A DNA stretch of 64,000 nucleotides, from NCBI GenBank assembly GCA_963769255.1, contig CAVYKV010000001.1, forward strand, positions 1,116,001-1,180,000, written 5' to 3'. This document shows positions 25,100 through 33,823 of the stretch, in pieces (within the stretch, counting starts at the first letter, position 1; each line of letters opens with the position of its first letter). The DNA is from JAKACA01 sp963769255 (GTDB taxonomy: Bacteria > Actinomycetota > Acidimicrobiia > Acidimicrobiales > Bog-793). A program made the position numbers and the translations under genes. Under the pieces are notes generated by a model, which saw only the letters and a program-made list of their open reading frames with translations, ran no database searches and had not been told where the DNA came from.

Positions 25100-27250
25100 T
25101 CAGCGGGCGACGACGAGGGCGTCGAGTGCGAGGGCGCCGTCAGGCCCGCAGCGCAGCGGGTTGACGTCGAGGGCCTCGATGTCGTCGCCCAGCTCGACGG
25201 CGAGGTCGGACAATGCCACGACGGCGGCTGCAACGGCCTCGAGGTCGGCGGGCGGGGCGCCCCGTACCCCGTCGAGGAGGCGGCGGGCGGCGAGGCGACC
25301 GAGGAGACGGTGGGCGGCCTTCGTGTCGAGGGGCGGGAGCCCGAGAGCGCGGTCTGCGAGGATCTCGACGAGGACGCCACCGGAGCCGACGACGACGACG
25401 GGACCGAGGAGCGGGTCGCGGACGATGCCGAGGGCGAGCTCCACGCCTGCCGGCGCCGTCGTCATGACGAGTGCCTTCGGCCCGAGGCGGGCGGCCATCT
25501 CCTCGTAGGCCGCCGTGACCGCCGCCGCCGAGTCGAGCCCGAGGACGACGCCGCCCACGTCGGACTTGTGGGCGATGGCCGCGTCGTCCGTCTTGAGGAC
25601 GACCGGCCAACCGAGCGCCCCGGCCGCCTCGGCCGCCTCGGCGGCGCTCCCGACGGCGGTGTGGGCGGGCACGGCGAGGCCGTAGTCGTGAAGGAGTGCG
25701 AGCGACGCCGACCCGTCGAGCGGACCGGCGGCGAGGCGCCCCTGCCAGCGCTGCCTGCGTCCGCTGTCGGGCGCCGGCACCGGCACCCGGCCTTCGCCGG
25801 TGCGGTCGGCGAGCTCCAGGAGGTGGCGCAGGGCGAGCAGCCCGCTGCGTGTGCCCTCGAGGACGGGGATGCCGGCCCGGCGGAGGCGACGGGCGTTGGA
25901 TCGGTCGAGGGCACAGGCGAGATTGGTGAGGAGGCAGAGGGGTGACTCGGTGGCGGCGGCGGCATCGACGGCCGCCTGTGAGTAGGCGGAGTCGCCGTCC
26001 AGCTCCGGCACGAGGTCGACGGCGAGCACGACGGCATCGACGGCCTCGTCCGCCGCCAGGCTCAGGAGGCAGCCGCCGAAGAGCTCACGGGTGGAGGTGC
26101 CCGTCCCCCAGACGTCGAGCGGGTTGGCCGGCTCGAGGCCCGGGTCGAGCAGGTCGGCGAGGCGCTGGCGGGTGGCGGGGGAGATGCGGGCGAAGGGCAC
26201 GCCGAGGGAGTCGGCGACGTCGACGAGGAGCGCCCGCTCGGCGCCCGAGTCGTGGGCGGCGGCGATGCCGGAGCCGGCGGGCTGCCGGCCGCCCGGCCGG
26301 AGGGGGCGGCGGCCGGCGGCGAGCAGCTCGAGGGTGTTGGCCATCTCGTCGAGGTCACGGACACGGAGGAGGCCATGGGCGTCGCAGAGCGCCTCCCACG
26401 TGGCGTCGTCGCCGGCGAGGGCACCGGAGTGGGCGGCCACCATCGCCCGTCCGCCCGGTGAGGCGCCGACGGTGAGGATGACGACGGGGACGCCTGCGTC
26501 GCGACAGCGGTCGAGGGAGGCCCTGAGCGCCACGGGGTCGCGGAGCGTCTCGAGGAGGAGGGCCACGATCCTCGTCTCCGGGAGGGCGAGGGCGTAGTCG
26601 AGGTAGGACGACGTCGTCGTGACGAGCTCCTGGCCGGAGGAGACGGCGAGCGTCCAGCCGAGGCGCCGGTCGGCCCGCAGGAGGGCGGAGAAGGCGGAGC
26701 CGGAATGGGTGACGAGGGCGATCGGCCCCGCCTCGAGGGGGTTCGGCTCCAGGTAGCCGATGGCCCGCAAGCCGTGCACGCGGTTGACGAAGCCCATACA
26801 ACCCCCGCCACACAACTCCATCCCGGCATCCCGCGCCGTCTCGGCGATGCGGCGACGGAGGGAGCCGTCGGCGTCGACGGCACTCCCGTAGATGACGCCG
26901 GCGCGGTCGCGGCGCCCTGCCGCCCGCTCGACCTGTTCGGCCAGGGAGGCGTCGCCGACGCAGAAGAGCACGAGGTCGACGGGCCCGGCGATCTCGTCGA
27001 GGGAGGCGAGGCACGGCCGGCCCCCGATCTCGTCGTAGCGCGGGTTGACGAGATGGATCTCTGGAGCGCTCGCGCTCTGCTCGAGCTCGCGGAGGACGCG
27101 GTCGCCGAAGCTGCCGGGGCGGGCGCTGGCGCCCACGACCGCGACCGAGCGCGCCTCGAGCATGGCCTGGATGCCCGGCCGCTCGTCGGCCGGGGGTGAG
27201 TCCGACGGCTGGGCGGCCGCGGGTTGGCCGGTCAGGGGCTCCGTGATCAC
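25100..27250 (-). CDS. ADP-forming acyl-CoA ligase (acetate--CoA ligase family)
   Basis: The enzyme is 716 residues with both halves of NDP-forming acyl-CoA synthetases fused. There is an N-terminal CoA-binding Rossmann domain (RSVAVVGASARPGSFGDRV), a succinyl-CoA-ligase-like flavodoxin domain (ALVTHSGSAF, then VAAHSGALAGDDATWEAL), and a C-terminal ATP-grasp domain (GWPVVLKTDDAAIAHKSDVG, EDIEALDVNPL-like end). The family normally carries the phosphohistidine in SGG/THSG-type loops. It makes acyl-CoA from carboxylate plus ATP, or the reverse. GTG 27250 overlaps the stop of the FAD oxidoreductase (GTGA), so the two are coupled. It feeds an acyl-CoA to the dehydrogenase that follows. Confidence 0.85.
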   Translation of the reverse strand: MITEPLTGQPAAAQPSDSPPADERPGIQAMLEARSVAVVGASARPGSFGDRVLRELEQSASAPEIHLVNPRYDEIGGRPCLASLDEIAGPVDLVLFCVGDASLAEQVERAAGRRDRAGVIYGSAVDADGSLRRRIAETARDAGMELCGGGCMGFVNRVHGLRAIGYLEPNPLEAGPIALVTHSGSAFSALLRADRRLGWTLAVSSGQELVTTTSSYLDYALALPETRIVALLLETLRDPVALRASLDRCRDAGVPVVILTVGASPGGRAMVAAHSGALAGDDATWEALCDAHGLLRVRDLDEMANTLELLAAGRRPLRPGGRQPAGSGIAAAHDSGAERALLVDVADSLGVPFARISPATRQRLADLLDPGLEPANPLDVWGTGTSTRELFGGCLLSLAADEAVDAVVLAVDLVPELDGDSAYSQAAVDAAAATESPLCLLTNLACALDRSNARRLRRAGIPVLEGTRSGLLALRHLLELADRTGEGRVPVPAPDSGRRQRWQGRLAAGPLDGSASLALLHDYGLAVPAHTAVGSAAEAAEAAGALGWPVVLKTDDAAIAHKSDVGGVVLGLDSAAAVTAAYEEMAARLGPKALVMTTAPAGVELALGIVRDPLLGPVVVVGSGGVLVEILADRALGLPPLDTKAAHRLLGRLAARRLLDGVRGAPPADLEAVAAAVVALSDLAVELGDDIEALDVNPLRCGPDGALALDALVVAR

Positions 27251-28893
27251 GAGCGCCGGAGGAGCTGGGCCGCCTTCGTGCGGCGTTCGGCGGCCCGACG
27301 GTCGGCGAGGGCGGCCCGGGCGGCCTGCCAGCCCGGGATGCCGCACACTCCGCCGCCGGCGTGCGTCGCCGAGCTGGCGTAGTAGAGCCCCTCCACGGGC
27401 GTCCGGTAGTCGGCGAAACCGGGCGCCGGCCGCATGTGGAACAGCTGCTCGAGCGAGAGCTCCCCGTGGAAGATGTTGCCGCCCACGAGCCCGTAGGTCT
27501 GCTCCATCTCGTAGGGGCCGACGATGTCCCGGTGCAGTATGGAGCTCTTGAAGTTGGGAGCGAGCTCGTCGTAGAGGTCGACGAGGCGGTCGGCGTAGGC
27601 CTCGAGATCCTCGGTATGCGGCTCCGCGCTCCAGTCGGCCGGCACCCATTGGCTGAAGAGCGACATGATGTGGGTGCCTTCGGGAGCGAGGGTGTGGTCG
27701 AAGGTCGTCGGGATGACGCTGTCGCTGAAGGGGGCGGCGGCCGGCCGGCCCTCCCGGGCGTCGATGAAGGCCCGCTCGATGAACTCCATGGACGGCGCCA
27801 TCTCCACCGAGCCGGTGTGGTGCTCCTGGCAGTCTGTGCCCGGATCGGCCGTGAAATTGGGCAACTCGGCGAGGGCGAGATTGATCTTCACGACACCGGA
27901 GCGGGTCTTCCAGCGCTCGATGTCGCGTACGAAGTCGTCCGGAAGCTCTCGGTGGTCGATCTGGTCGAGGAAGGCGCGCTTCGGGTGCAGGCTCGTGACG
28001 ACGAGGTCGGCCTGCAGCTCCTCACCGCCCTCGAGAACGACGCCGCTCACCTTGCCGTTGCGGACGCGGACCTCGACGACCCTGCTGCCGGTGCGCACGG
28101 AGGCACCGAAACCTTCGGCGGCCCTGCGGATGGCGTCGGCGACGGCTCCCATGCCGCCTTCGGGGAAGCCCCAGCTCCCGAGATGGCCGTCGCCCACGTC
28201 CGAGATGGAGTGGTGGGCCATGACGTAGGCCGTCCCGGGCTCGTAGGGTCCCGCCCACGTGCCGATGACGCCGTTGACGGCGATGGCTGTCTTCACCTGG
28301 GGTGACTCGAACCAGTCGTCCAAGAGGTCGGCGATGCTCATCGACATGAGGCGGGTGACCTCGCCGATCGTGCGGACGTCGAGGCCCTTGTGGCGCCAGG
28401 CGAGGCGGAGCGTATCGAGGAGGTCGGACGCCTTGCGGGAGCCGAGCTTCGGCGGAACCGTGAGGAGGAGGGGGCCGAGGACGTCGGCCAGCCCACCGAG
28501 CCAGGCGTCCCAGCGGACCATGGCGTCGGCGTCCCGTTTCGACCACTTCAGGATCTCGTCGTAGTTGCGCTTGGCATTGTCGGCGAGGAGCTTGATGGAG
28601 CCGCCCTCCGGGAAGGCCTGGTAGTAGGGACCCATCGGGTGGACCCTGTAGCCGTGCGACTCGAGCCGGAGGTCGTTGATGATGCCGGGCGGCATCAGGC
28701 TCATGACGTATGAGAGGCGGGTGACCTTGAGCTCGGGGGCATCCGGCCACGGGCTCTCCGTCGTGGCGGCGCCGCCCGTCTTGTAGCGGGACTCGAGCAC
28801 GACGGTGTCGAGGCCGGCGCGGGCGAGGTAGGCAGCCGACACGAGGCCGTTGTGGCCGCCTCCGACCACGATCGCATCGAACTTCGACGTCAT
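27247..28893 (-). CDS. Phytoene-desaturase/PYROXD2-like FAD oxidoreductase
   Basis: The enzyme is 548 residues. The dinucleotide-binding motif AIVVGGGHNGLVSAAYLARAG opens the chain, followed by VLESRYKTGGAATT. The C-terminal FAD block GLYYASSATHAGGGVCGIPG and MAHHSISDVGDGHLGSWGFPEGGMG in the middle match the PYROXD2/carotenoid-desaturase-like branch. It would dehydrogenate a hydrophobic substrate, but there are no other carotenoid genes, so a catabolic or lipid role is as likely. It starts the minus-strand operon (FAD enzyme, ligase, acyl-CoA dehydrogenase) that diverges from the TetR gene, with the operator palindrome between. Confidence 0.85.
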   Translation of the reverse strand: MTSKFDAIVVGGGHNGLVSAAYLARAGLDTVVLESRYKTGGAATTESPWPDAPELKVTRLSYVMSLMPPGIINDLRLESHGYRVHPMGPYYQAFPEGGSIKLLADNAKRNYDEILKWSKRDADAMVRWDAWLGGLADVLGPLLLTVPPKLGSRKASDLLDTLRLAWRHKGLDVRTIGEVTRLMSMSIADLLDDWFESPQVKTAIAVNGVIGTWAGPYEPGTAYVMAHHSISDVGDGHLGSWGFPEGGMGAVADAIRRAAEGFGASVRTGSRVVEVRVRNGKVSGVVLEGGEELQADLVVTSLHPKRAFLDQIDHRELPDDFVRDIERWKTRSGVVKINLALAELPNFTADPGTDCQEHHTGSVEMAPSMEFIERAFIDAREGRPAAAPFSDSVIPTTFDHTLAPEGTHIMSLFSQWVPADWSAEPHTEDLEAYADRLVDLYDELAPNFKSSILHRDIVGPYEMEQTYGLVGGNIFHGELSLEQLFHMRPAPGFADYRTPVEGLYYASSATHAGGGVCGIPGWQAARAALADRRAAERRTKAAQLLRRS

Positions 28894-28959
28894 CTGGTGC
28901 CCTCCGTCGCCTTGTCCCCGGGGTCGGCCTGGCGTGTTTGACTGCCGTTTCCCGCCTTT

Positions 28960-28975
28960 GACTGATCGTTCAGTC
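28960..28975. promoter_or_regulatory. TetR-type operator palindrome, copy A
   Basis: GACTGA-TCGT-TCAGTC is a perfect inverted repeat in the divergent region between the FAD oxidoreductase operon and tetR. TTGACT (28959-28964) can serve as a -35 element for tetR, with TACTCT about 17 bases further as a -10, so the operator would cover the -35 box. Nearly the same site recurs at 37891. Confidence 0.7.
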
Positions 28976-29048
28976 TAGGTACTCTGGTACCGTGGGACAA
29001 GCGCCCGGCGAGGGGATCGAGCCGGGTGCACACGTGAAAGGACAGCGG

Positions 29049-29732
29049 ATGACGCCACGCACCGAGGCGCCCCGGAGCCGCAGCCGCGTGAGCGATGCGC
29101 CGCTTCCGCCGGACGGCCGGCGCGTCCAGATGCTGCGAGCGGCGCTCGACGTGCTCGTGGAGCGGGGCTTCCCCGACACCCGGATCGCCGACGTGGCCGA
29201 GCGGGCCGAGGTGAGCCCGGCGCTCGTCATCTACTACTTCAAGACGAAGGATCGTCTCCTCACCGAGGCCATGCGGTACGCCGAGGACCTCTGGTACGCC
29301 GACGGGGCTCGCCGCCTCGCCCAGCTGCCGACGGCGGCCAAGCGGCTCGAGGAGATCGTGGCGATGACCTGCCTCTCGGAGGCGCACGAATTCGAGGAAT
29401 CCTGGGCCATCTGGCTCGATCTGTGGGCGACAGCCGTGCGCCACCCGGAGGTGCGACGGGTACGGGAGGAGTTCGACGAGCACTGGCGGGAGACCATCCG
29501 GGTGATCGTGCGGGAGGGGAAGGAGTCGGGCGAGTTCGCCGACGTCAACGTCGACGACGCCGCTGTGGCCTTGTCGGCCCTGCTCGACGGCTTCGCCATC
29601 CAGATCGCCCTGGAGGATCCGGTCGTGGACGAGCGCCGGGCCTTCGAGCTCACGATGCGCTTGGCGGCGGAGCATCTGGGTTTCTCGTGGAGCCCTTCTC
29701 GGGTTGGTCGGTCTCGGGCTGCGGGCCGGTGA
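29049..29732 (+). CDS. TetR-family transcriptional regulator
   Basis: The protein is about 227 residues. The N-terminal helix-turn-helix domain covers about residues 20-70: ALDVLVERGFPDTRIADVAERA and SPALVIYYFKTKDRLLTEAM are canonical. The C-terminal ligand domain contains EESWAIWLDLWATAVRHPEVR, as in the TetR_C_6/BetI-like group. ATG 29049 follows AAAGGA; a GTG at 28992 is also in frame. It likely represses its own gene and the divergent FAD oxidoreductase operon through the palindrome at 28960, and possibly the amine operons through the copy at 37891. Confidence 0.88.
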   Translation: MTPRTEAPRSRSRVSDAPLPPDGRRVQMLRAALDVLVERGFPDTRIADVAERAEVSPALVIYYFKTKDRLLTEAMRYAEDLWYADGARRLAQLPTAAKRLEEIVAMTCLSEAHEFEESWAIWLDLWATAVRHPEVRRVREEFDEHWRETIRVIVREGKESGEFADVNVDDAAVALSALLDGFAIQIALEDPVVDERRAFELTMRLAAEHLGFSWSPSRVGRSRAAGR

Positions 29733-29801
29733 TGCCTCCGGCGACAAAACGTCGCCGGTTGCACCACCCGCCCGCCTCCCGCACTCACCGGGCGCCTGCC
29801 C

Positions 29802-30326
29802 TCAGTCCTTCGGCGACGCGGATGTCCACATCTCGGCTGGTAGCGCCCAGCGCTCGTGGTCGCGCCAGTCGCCGTCGACCATGAGGTAGCGGGGCGAGAA
29901 GCCCTCCTGCTCGAACCCGAGCCGGCGCACGAGGGCGAGCGAGGCACCGTTGCCGGGTTGGATGTTGGCCTCCAGGCGGTGGAGGCCGAGCTCGCCGAAG
30001 GCCTTGCCGAGGACGCCCCGCATGCCTTCGGTCATGAGGCGGCGCCCGGCATGGCCGGCGAAGGCGCCGTAGCCGAGTGTGGCCGACTGGAAGGACCGGC
30101 GCACGATGTTGGCGACGTTCACGTAGCCGATGAGGGCGCCGCAGCTGTCGTGGCGCAGCACGTAGGCGACGAGATCGTCCCGCTGTGCGAGCGCCGGATA
30201 GGCCGCGAAGCGCTCATCGGTGTCGGCCGGGTTGATCCACGGGTGGTGCAGGGCGCGGCTCGCCCGGACGGCTTCGACGAAGTCGTCTCGGTCGGACGCC
30301 GACAGCTGCTGCACGCTGACGCTCAC
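29802..30326 (-). CDS. GNAT-family N-acetyltransferase (RimJ/RimL type)
   Basis: The protein is about 174 residues. RimJ/RimL-like features include LHHPWINPADTDERF near the N-terminus, GYVNVANIVRRSFQSATLGY, the acetyl-CoA loop region HAGRRLMTEGMRGVL, and the C-terminal GLHRLEANIQPGNGASL then VRRLGFEQEGF. It transfers acetyl from acetyl-CoA to an N-terminal amine of a protein or a small molecule. GTG 30326 is used; nearby in-frame GTGs make the exact start uncertain. It is divergent from the DHFR-like gene. Confidence 0.88.
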   Translation of the reverse strand: MSVSVQQLSASDRDDFVEAVRASRALHHPWINPADTDERFAAYPALAQRDDLVAYVLRHDSCGALIGYVNVANIVRRSFQSATLGYGAFAGHAGRRLMTEGMRGVLGKAFGELGLHRLEANIQPGNGASLALVRRLGFEQEGFSPRYLMVDGDWRDHERWALPAEMWTSASPKD

Positions 30327-30387
30327 GCTTGCCAGTATGTGCTGGTTGGCGGTCTGTGGAAAACGGCGTCGGACAGGAGGTGTCGTC

Positions 30388-30987
30388 GTGGGCAGCTTGG
30401 TCGTGGCACTCTCGGTGTCGCTCGACGGCTTCATCGCCGGCCCGAACGACGGAGTGGCGAACCCACTCGGTGACGGGGGCGGGAAGCTCTTCGAGTGGTG
30501 GACGGCCGGGAGAGAGGCGATGGGGGGAGACGAGCGGTTTCGCCCGCCGGCTCGCAGCCGGGCTGTCGTCGGCGAGGCGTTCGGGGCGGGAGCGATCATC
30601 ACGGGTCGCCGTACGTTCGACATCGCCGGGGGATGGGGTGGCCACCATCCCATCGGCGTGCCGTTCTTCGTCGTGACGCACCGGCCCGTCGAGCGTTGGG
30701 TCGGCCCGGGGACGGACGGCACGGTCGTGAGCGATGGGATCGAGAGGGCGCTTGCGATGGCGCAGGCCGTGGCGGGGGATCGCCCCATCGGCGTCTGTGG
30801 CGCCGACCTCGCCCAGCAGTACCTCGCCGCCGGGTTGCTCGACGGCATCGAGCTGAGCGTCGTGCCCGTGCTGCTCGGCGGCGGGGTGCGCTTGTTCGGC
30901 GAGTTGCCGGCGCCTGTGTCCCTCGATTGCTGGCGGGTCGTCGAGTCAGACGGGGTGACGCATCTCAGCTACCGGGTGGTGAAGTAG
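30388..30987 (+). CDS. Dihydrofolate reductase/RibD C-terminal family protein
   Basis: The protein is about 199 residues with the RibD_C/DHFR-like fold: LVVALSVSLDGFIAGPNDGV at the start, GAIITGRRTFDIAGGW, and near the end DGIELSVVPVLLGGGVRLFG. It is expected to bind NADPH, but the family is broad and true DHFR activity is rarely shown. GTG 30388 has AGGAGG 8 bases upstream. No folate or riboflavin gene is adjacent. Confidence 0.85.
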   Translation: MGSLVVALSVSLDGFIAGPNDGVANPLGDGGGKLFEWWTAGREAMGGDERFRPPARSRAVVGEAFGAGAIITGRRTFDIAGGWGGHHPIGVPFFVVTHRPVERWVGPGTDGTVVSDGIERALAMAQAVAGDRPIGVCGADLAQQYLAAGLLDGIELSVVPVLLGGGVRLFGELPAPVSLDCWRVVESDGVTHLSYRVVK

Positions 30988-31022
30988 CGCCGTCCGGCTG
31001 CAACCTCGCCGCCTGCAGGGGG

Positions 31023-31583
31023 TTATCTGCCCGGAGGAGCTCGTACGAGGGCCGCCTCGGGGCGGCGGGCGAGGATCGCCTCGACCGTGTCGCCCGGCGA
31101 CTGCTCCGACGTGTCGAGCCACAGGCCGATCCTCGGTGTGGCACGGTCGAAGATGGCGCAGAGCTCGTCCACGTCCCAGCCCGTGTAGCCGGTCTTGTCC
31201 CGCCCTCGCTCCCGCGCGGCCACGACTTCGGGTCTCGGGTGGAGGACAACGACGTAGAGCGGATGTGCCTCGATCCGGCCGACGACGTCGTCGAGGTCGT
31301 GGCCGACGTAGATGTCCTGCAGCACGACCGTGAAGCCGGCTCGCCAGTATTCGCCGGCGGCGTGGGCGGCGAGCCGCCGGCGTAGCTCGAGCTGGCGCCG
31401 GCCCTCGTGGCCGATCGGCTGCACGATCGGGTCGCGACCGGACATGATCATCGTCCGGAAGACGTCGCCTCGCAGGTGGACACTGCGGTAGTAGCGCCGT
31501 GCGAGAGCTTCGGCGACGGTCGACTTGCCCGCCGCCATCACGCCGGTGATGAGGAAGCATTCGGGCGTCGCCCCGTCGGTCAT
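31023..31583 (-). CDS. AAA/chloramphenicol-phosphotransferase-like P-loop kinase
   Basis: The protein is 186 residues. Walker A is FLITGVMAAGKSTVAEAL at the N-terminus; VVLQDIYVGHDLDD fits the substrate/Walker B region and VVAARERGRDKTGYTG the lid Arg block. Small kinases of this type phosphorylate sugars, antibiotics or nucleotides. The sequence does not identify the substrate. It lies convergent with the DHFR-like gene. Confidence 0.78.
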   Translation of the reverse strand: MTDGATPECFLITGVMAAGKSTVAEALARRYYRSVHLRGDVFRTMIMSGRDPIVQPIGHEGRRQLELRRRLAAHAAGEYWRAGFTVVLQDIYVGHDLDDVVGRIEAHPLYVVVLHPRPEVVAARERGRDKTGYTGWDVDELCAIFDRATPRIGLWLDTSEQSPGDTVEAILARRPEAALVRAPPGR

Positions 31584-31680
31584 GCTCTAACTCTCGCACC
31601 GGCCGCCCCATGGTGCCGATCCTGGGGGGCTGCTGTCGGACGGGAGTTGGGGCGCGCTCTCGTCCCGCCCCGCCAAGGAC

Positions 31681-32868
31681 CTACGTCAGCGGCGCACCGA
31701 GGGCGGCGAGGTCGGGCGGCTGGTCGCCGAAGGTCTCCTCGTGGATCTCCGCCACGCTGACGCCGCCCCCGGGAAGGACCCGCAGTGCGTCGGGCGCCAG
31801 GTAGACGTTCACGGCGGAGCCCTGCTGGAAGCTGACCGGCTCGCCATCGTTGTGGACGAGCGCCTGCAGCACGGCGCCGGGAGCGAGGCGGACGATGATC
31901 TGCGTCGCCGAGCCGAGGAAGACGACACGCTCGACCATGCCGGGGACCCGGTTGGCCCCCGTGTCCTCGTACGGCTTCAGCTGCACGCGCTCGGGGCGGA
32001 TGGCGAGCTTGACGCCGCCCGTGGCGTCCACCGTCCCGCACTCGGCGGTGAGCTCGAAGTCGCCGAGCTTGAGCCGGCAGGGCGTGGGGCCGCTGCCGGG
32101 CTGCACGACCGTCGCCTCCATGAGGTTGGAGACGCCGAGGAAGTCCGCCACGTAGGCGTCGGACGGCTCCTCGTACACCTCTCGGGGCGAGCCGAGCTGG
32201 GCGATGTGGCCGTTCGACATGACGGCGAGGCGATCCGACATCGTGAGCGCCTCCTCCTGGTCGTGCGTCACGTACAGGAACGTGATGCCCACCTGCTCCT
32301 GCAGCGACTTCAGCTCGACCTGGAGGGCACGGCGGAGCTTGGCGTCGAGAGCGCCGAGAGGCTCGTCGAGAAGGAGGACGGCCGGCTTCAGCACGAGGGC
32401 GCGGGCGAGGGCGACGCGCTGTTGCTGACCGCCCGAGAGCTGGCCGGGCCGCCGGCGCTCGTACCCGTTCAGCTGGACGAGCTCGAGCGCCTCGCCCACG
32501 CGCTTGGCGATCTCGGACTTCGCGAGCGACTGGAACTTGAGGCCGAAGGCGACATTGTCGGAGACGTTGAGGAAGGGAAAGAGGGCGTAGCTCTGGAAGA
32601 CCGTGTTGACGTTGCGCTTGTTCGGGGGGAGGGCGGCGACGTCCTTGCCGTCGAGGAGGATCGAACCGCTTGTGGGCTCCTCGAAACCCGCCACCATCCT
32701 CAGTGTCGTCGTCTTCCCACAACCGGACGGTCCGAGGAGGGAGAAGAACTCGCCGGCCTTGATCTCGAGCGAGATGCCGGCTACGGCCGTGACGTCGGCG
32801 AACGCCTTTGTGAGGGTGACGAGCTCGACGTGGCCGCCGACACCTGATCCGGATCCATTGGTTGCCAC
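31681..32868 (-). CDS. Polyamine-type ABC transporter, ATP-binding protein (PotA-like)
   Basis: The protein is 395 residues. Walker A GPSGCGKTT, Q-loop, signature LSGGQQQR, Walker B AVLLLDEPLGALD and switch His (VTHDQEEAL) are all intact, followed by a C-terminal TOBE domain of about 120 residues. It powers import by the two permeases encoded immediately upstream on the same strand. Family 3.A.1.11 systems import spermidine, putrescine or related organic cations. The operon order is binding protein, permease B, permease C, ATPase. Confidence 0.9.
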   Translation of the reverse strand: MATNGSGSGVGGHVELVTLTKAFADVTAVAGISLEIKAGEFFSLLGPSGCGKTTTLRMVAGFEEPTSGSILLDGKDVAALPPNKRNVNTVFQSYALFPFLNVSDNVAFGLKFQSLAKSEIAKRVGEALELVQLNGYERRRPGQLSGGQQQRVALARALVLKPAVLLLDEPLGALDAKLRRALQVELKSLQEQVGITFLYVTHDQEEALTMSDRLAVMSNGHIAQLGSPREVYEEPSDAYVADFLGVSNLMEATVVQPGSGPTPCRLKLGDFELTAECGTVDATGGVKLAIRPERVQLKPYEDTGANRVPGMVERVVFLGSATQIIVRLAPGAVLQALVHNDGEPVSFQQGSAVNVYLAPDALRVLPGGGVSVAEIHEETFGDQPPDLAALGAPLT

Positions 32869-32881
32869 GAAGAAACCCTCC

Positions 32882-33823
32882 TTACATCCCGGCGATCGTC
32901 GTGAGCGCTTCAGCGGTGTTGCCGCGCTCGCCTCGTGTCATGAACCGGTACAGGAAGTAGCCGAGAACGGCGACCACGAGGGAGAACACGAGCATGAGCG
33001 TGGCGAGGGCGTTGAGGGCGGGCCCGTTGTTACCGCCGTGCGCCTGCGAGTAGATGTACACCGACATCGTCTGGCTGCCCGGGCCGGAGAGCTGCTCGAC
33101 GAGGACGAAGTCGTCGATGACGCTCGCGAAGGTGAGCACGGCGCTCGCGAAGATGGCCGGCATCAACATGGGCATGAGGACGTGCCAGATGGCCGAGAAG
33201 CGGCTGGCGCCGAGATCGGCGGCCGCTTCCTCGTAGACCTTCCCGATCGTGACCAGTCGGGCGCGCACGATGATGGCCGGCCAGGAGATGTTCCAGACGA
33301 CGAGGGCGGCGGTTTCGGCCGAGGTGCCGAGATGGATGAACTTGAACAGCTGCAGGAACACGAACATGAGGGCGACGGCGAGGAGGAGCTCCGGCACGAC
33401 GAAGCTGAAGATCATCACGAGATTGAGACCGTTCGATGTCCGGCCCCGCCAGCGGTCGATCCCGATGGCGAAGCCGATACCGAGCGGGATGGTGATGACG
33501 GTGACGAAGAGCCCGAGCTTCAGTGTCTGGACGACGAGGGCATGGAGCGTCGGGTCGTGCAGCACGGATCCGAAGGCCTTCGAGGTGCCCGTGTACCACC
33601 GGACCGACAATCCCTGGAAGGAGTCCTGCGACTTCCCCTTGTTGAAGGAGAAGAGCACGGCGACCCCGATGGGGACGATCGACCAGATGAGGTAGAGCCA
33701 CGTAAAGGCCTCGAGGCCCCACGGGCGCCGCCAGGGTCCGCGGCCGAAGCGGCGCTTCGGCTGGGCGGTGGTTGTGGTGCCCGCCGTCTCGCCGATGAGG
33801 GTGGGAACGGCGACCGTGGCCAT
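32882..33823 (-). CDS. ABC transporter permease (PotC-like)
   Basis: The protein is about 313 residues with six predicted membrane segments, starting AFTWLYLIWSIVPIGVAVLF. The coupling EAA-type loop reads YEEAAADLGASRFSAIWHVLMP. It forms the membrane channel with the PotB-like subunit. ATG 33823 overlaps the PotB-like stop (ATGA). The very long open frame continuing to 35824 on this strand is a shadow of the two upstream genes. Confidence 0.9.
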   Translation of the reverse strand: MATVAVPTLIGETAGTTTTAQPKRRFGRGPWRRPWGLEAFTWLYLIWSIVPIGVAVLFSFNKGKSQDSFQGLSVRWYTGTSKAFGSVLHDPTLHALVVQTLKLGLFVTVITIPLGIGFAIGIDRWRGRTSNGLNLVMIFSFVVPELLLAVALMFVFLQLFKFIHLGTSAETAALVVWNISWPAIIVRARLVTIGKVYEEAAADLGASRFSAIWHVLMPMLMPAIFASAVLTFASVIDDFVLVEQLSGPGSQTMSVYIYSQAHGGNNGPALNALATLMLVFSLVVAVLGYFLYRFMTRGERGNTAEALTTIAGM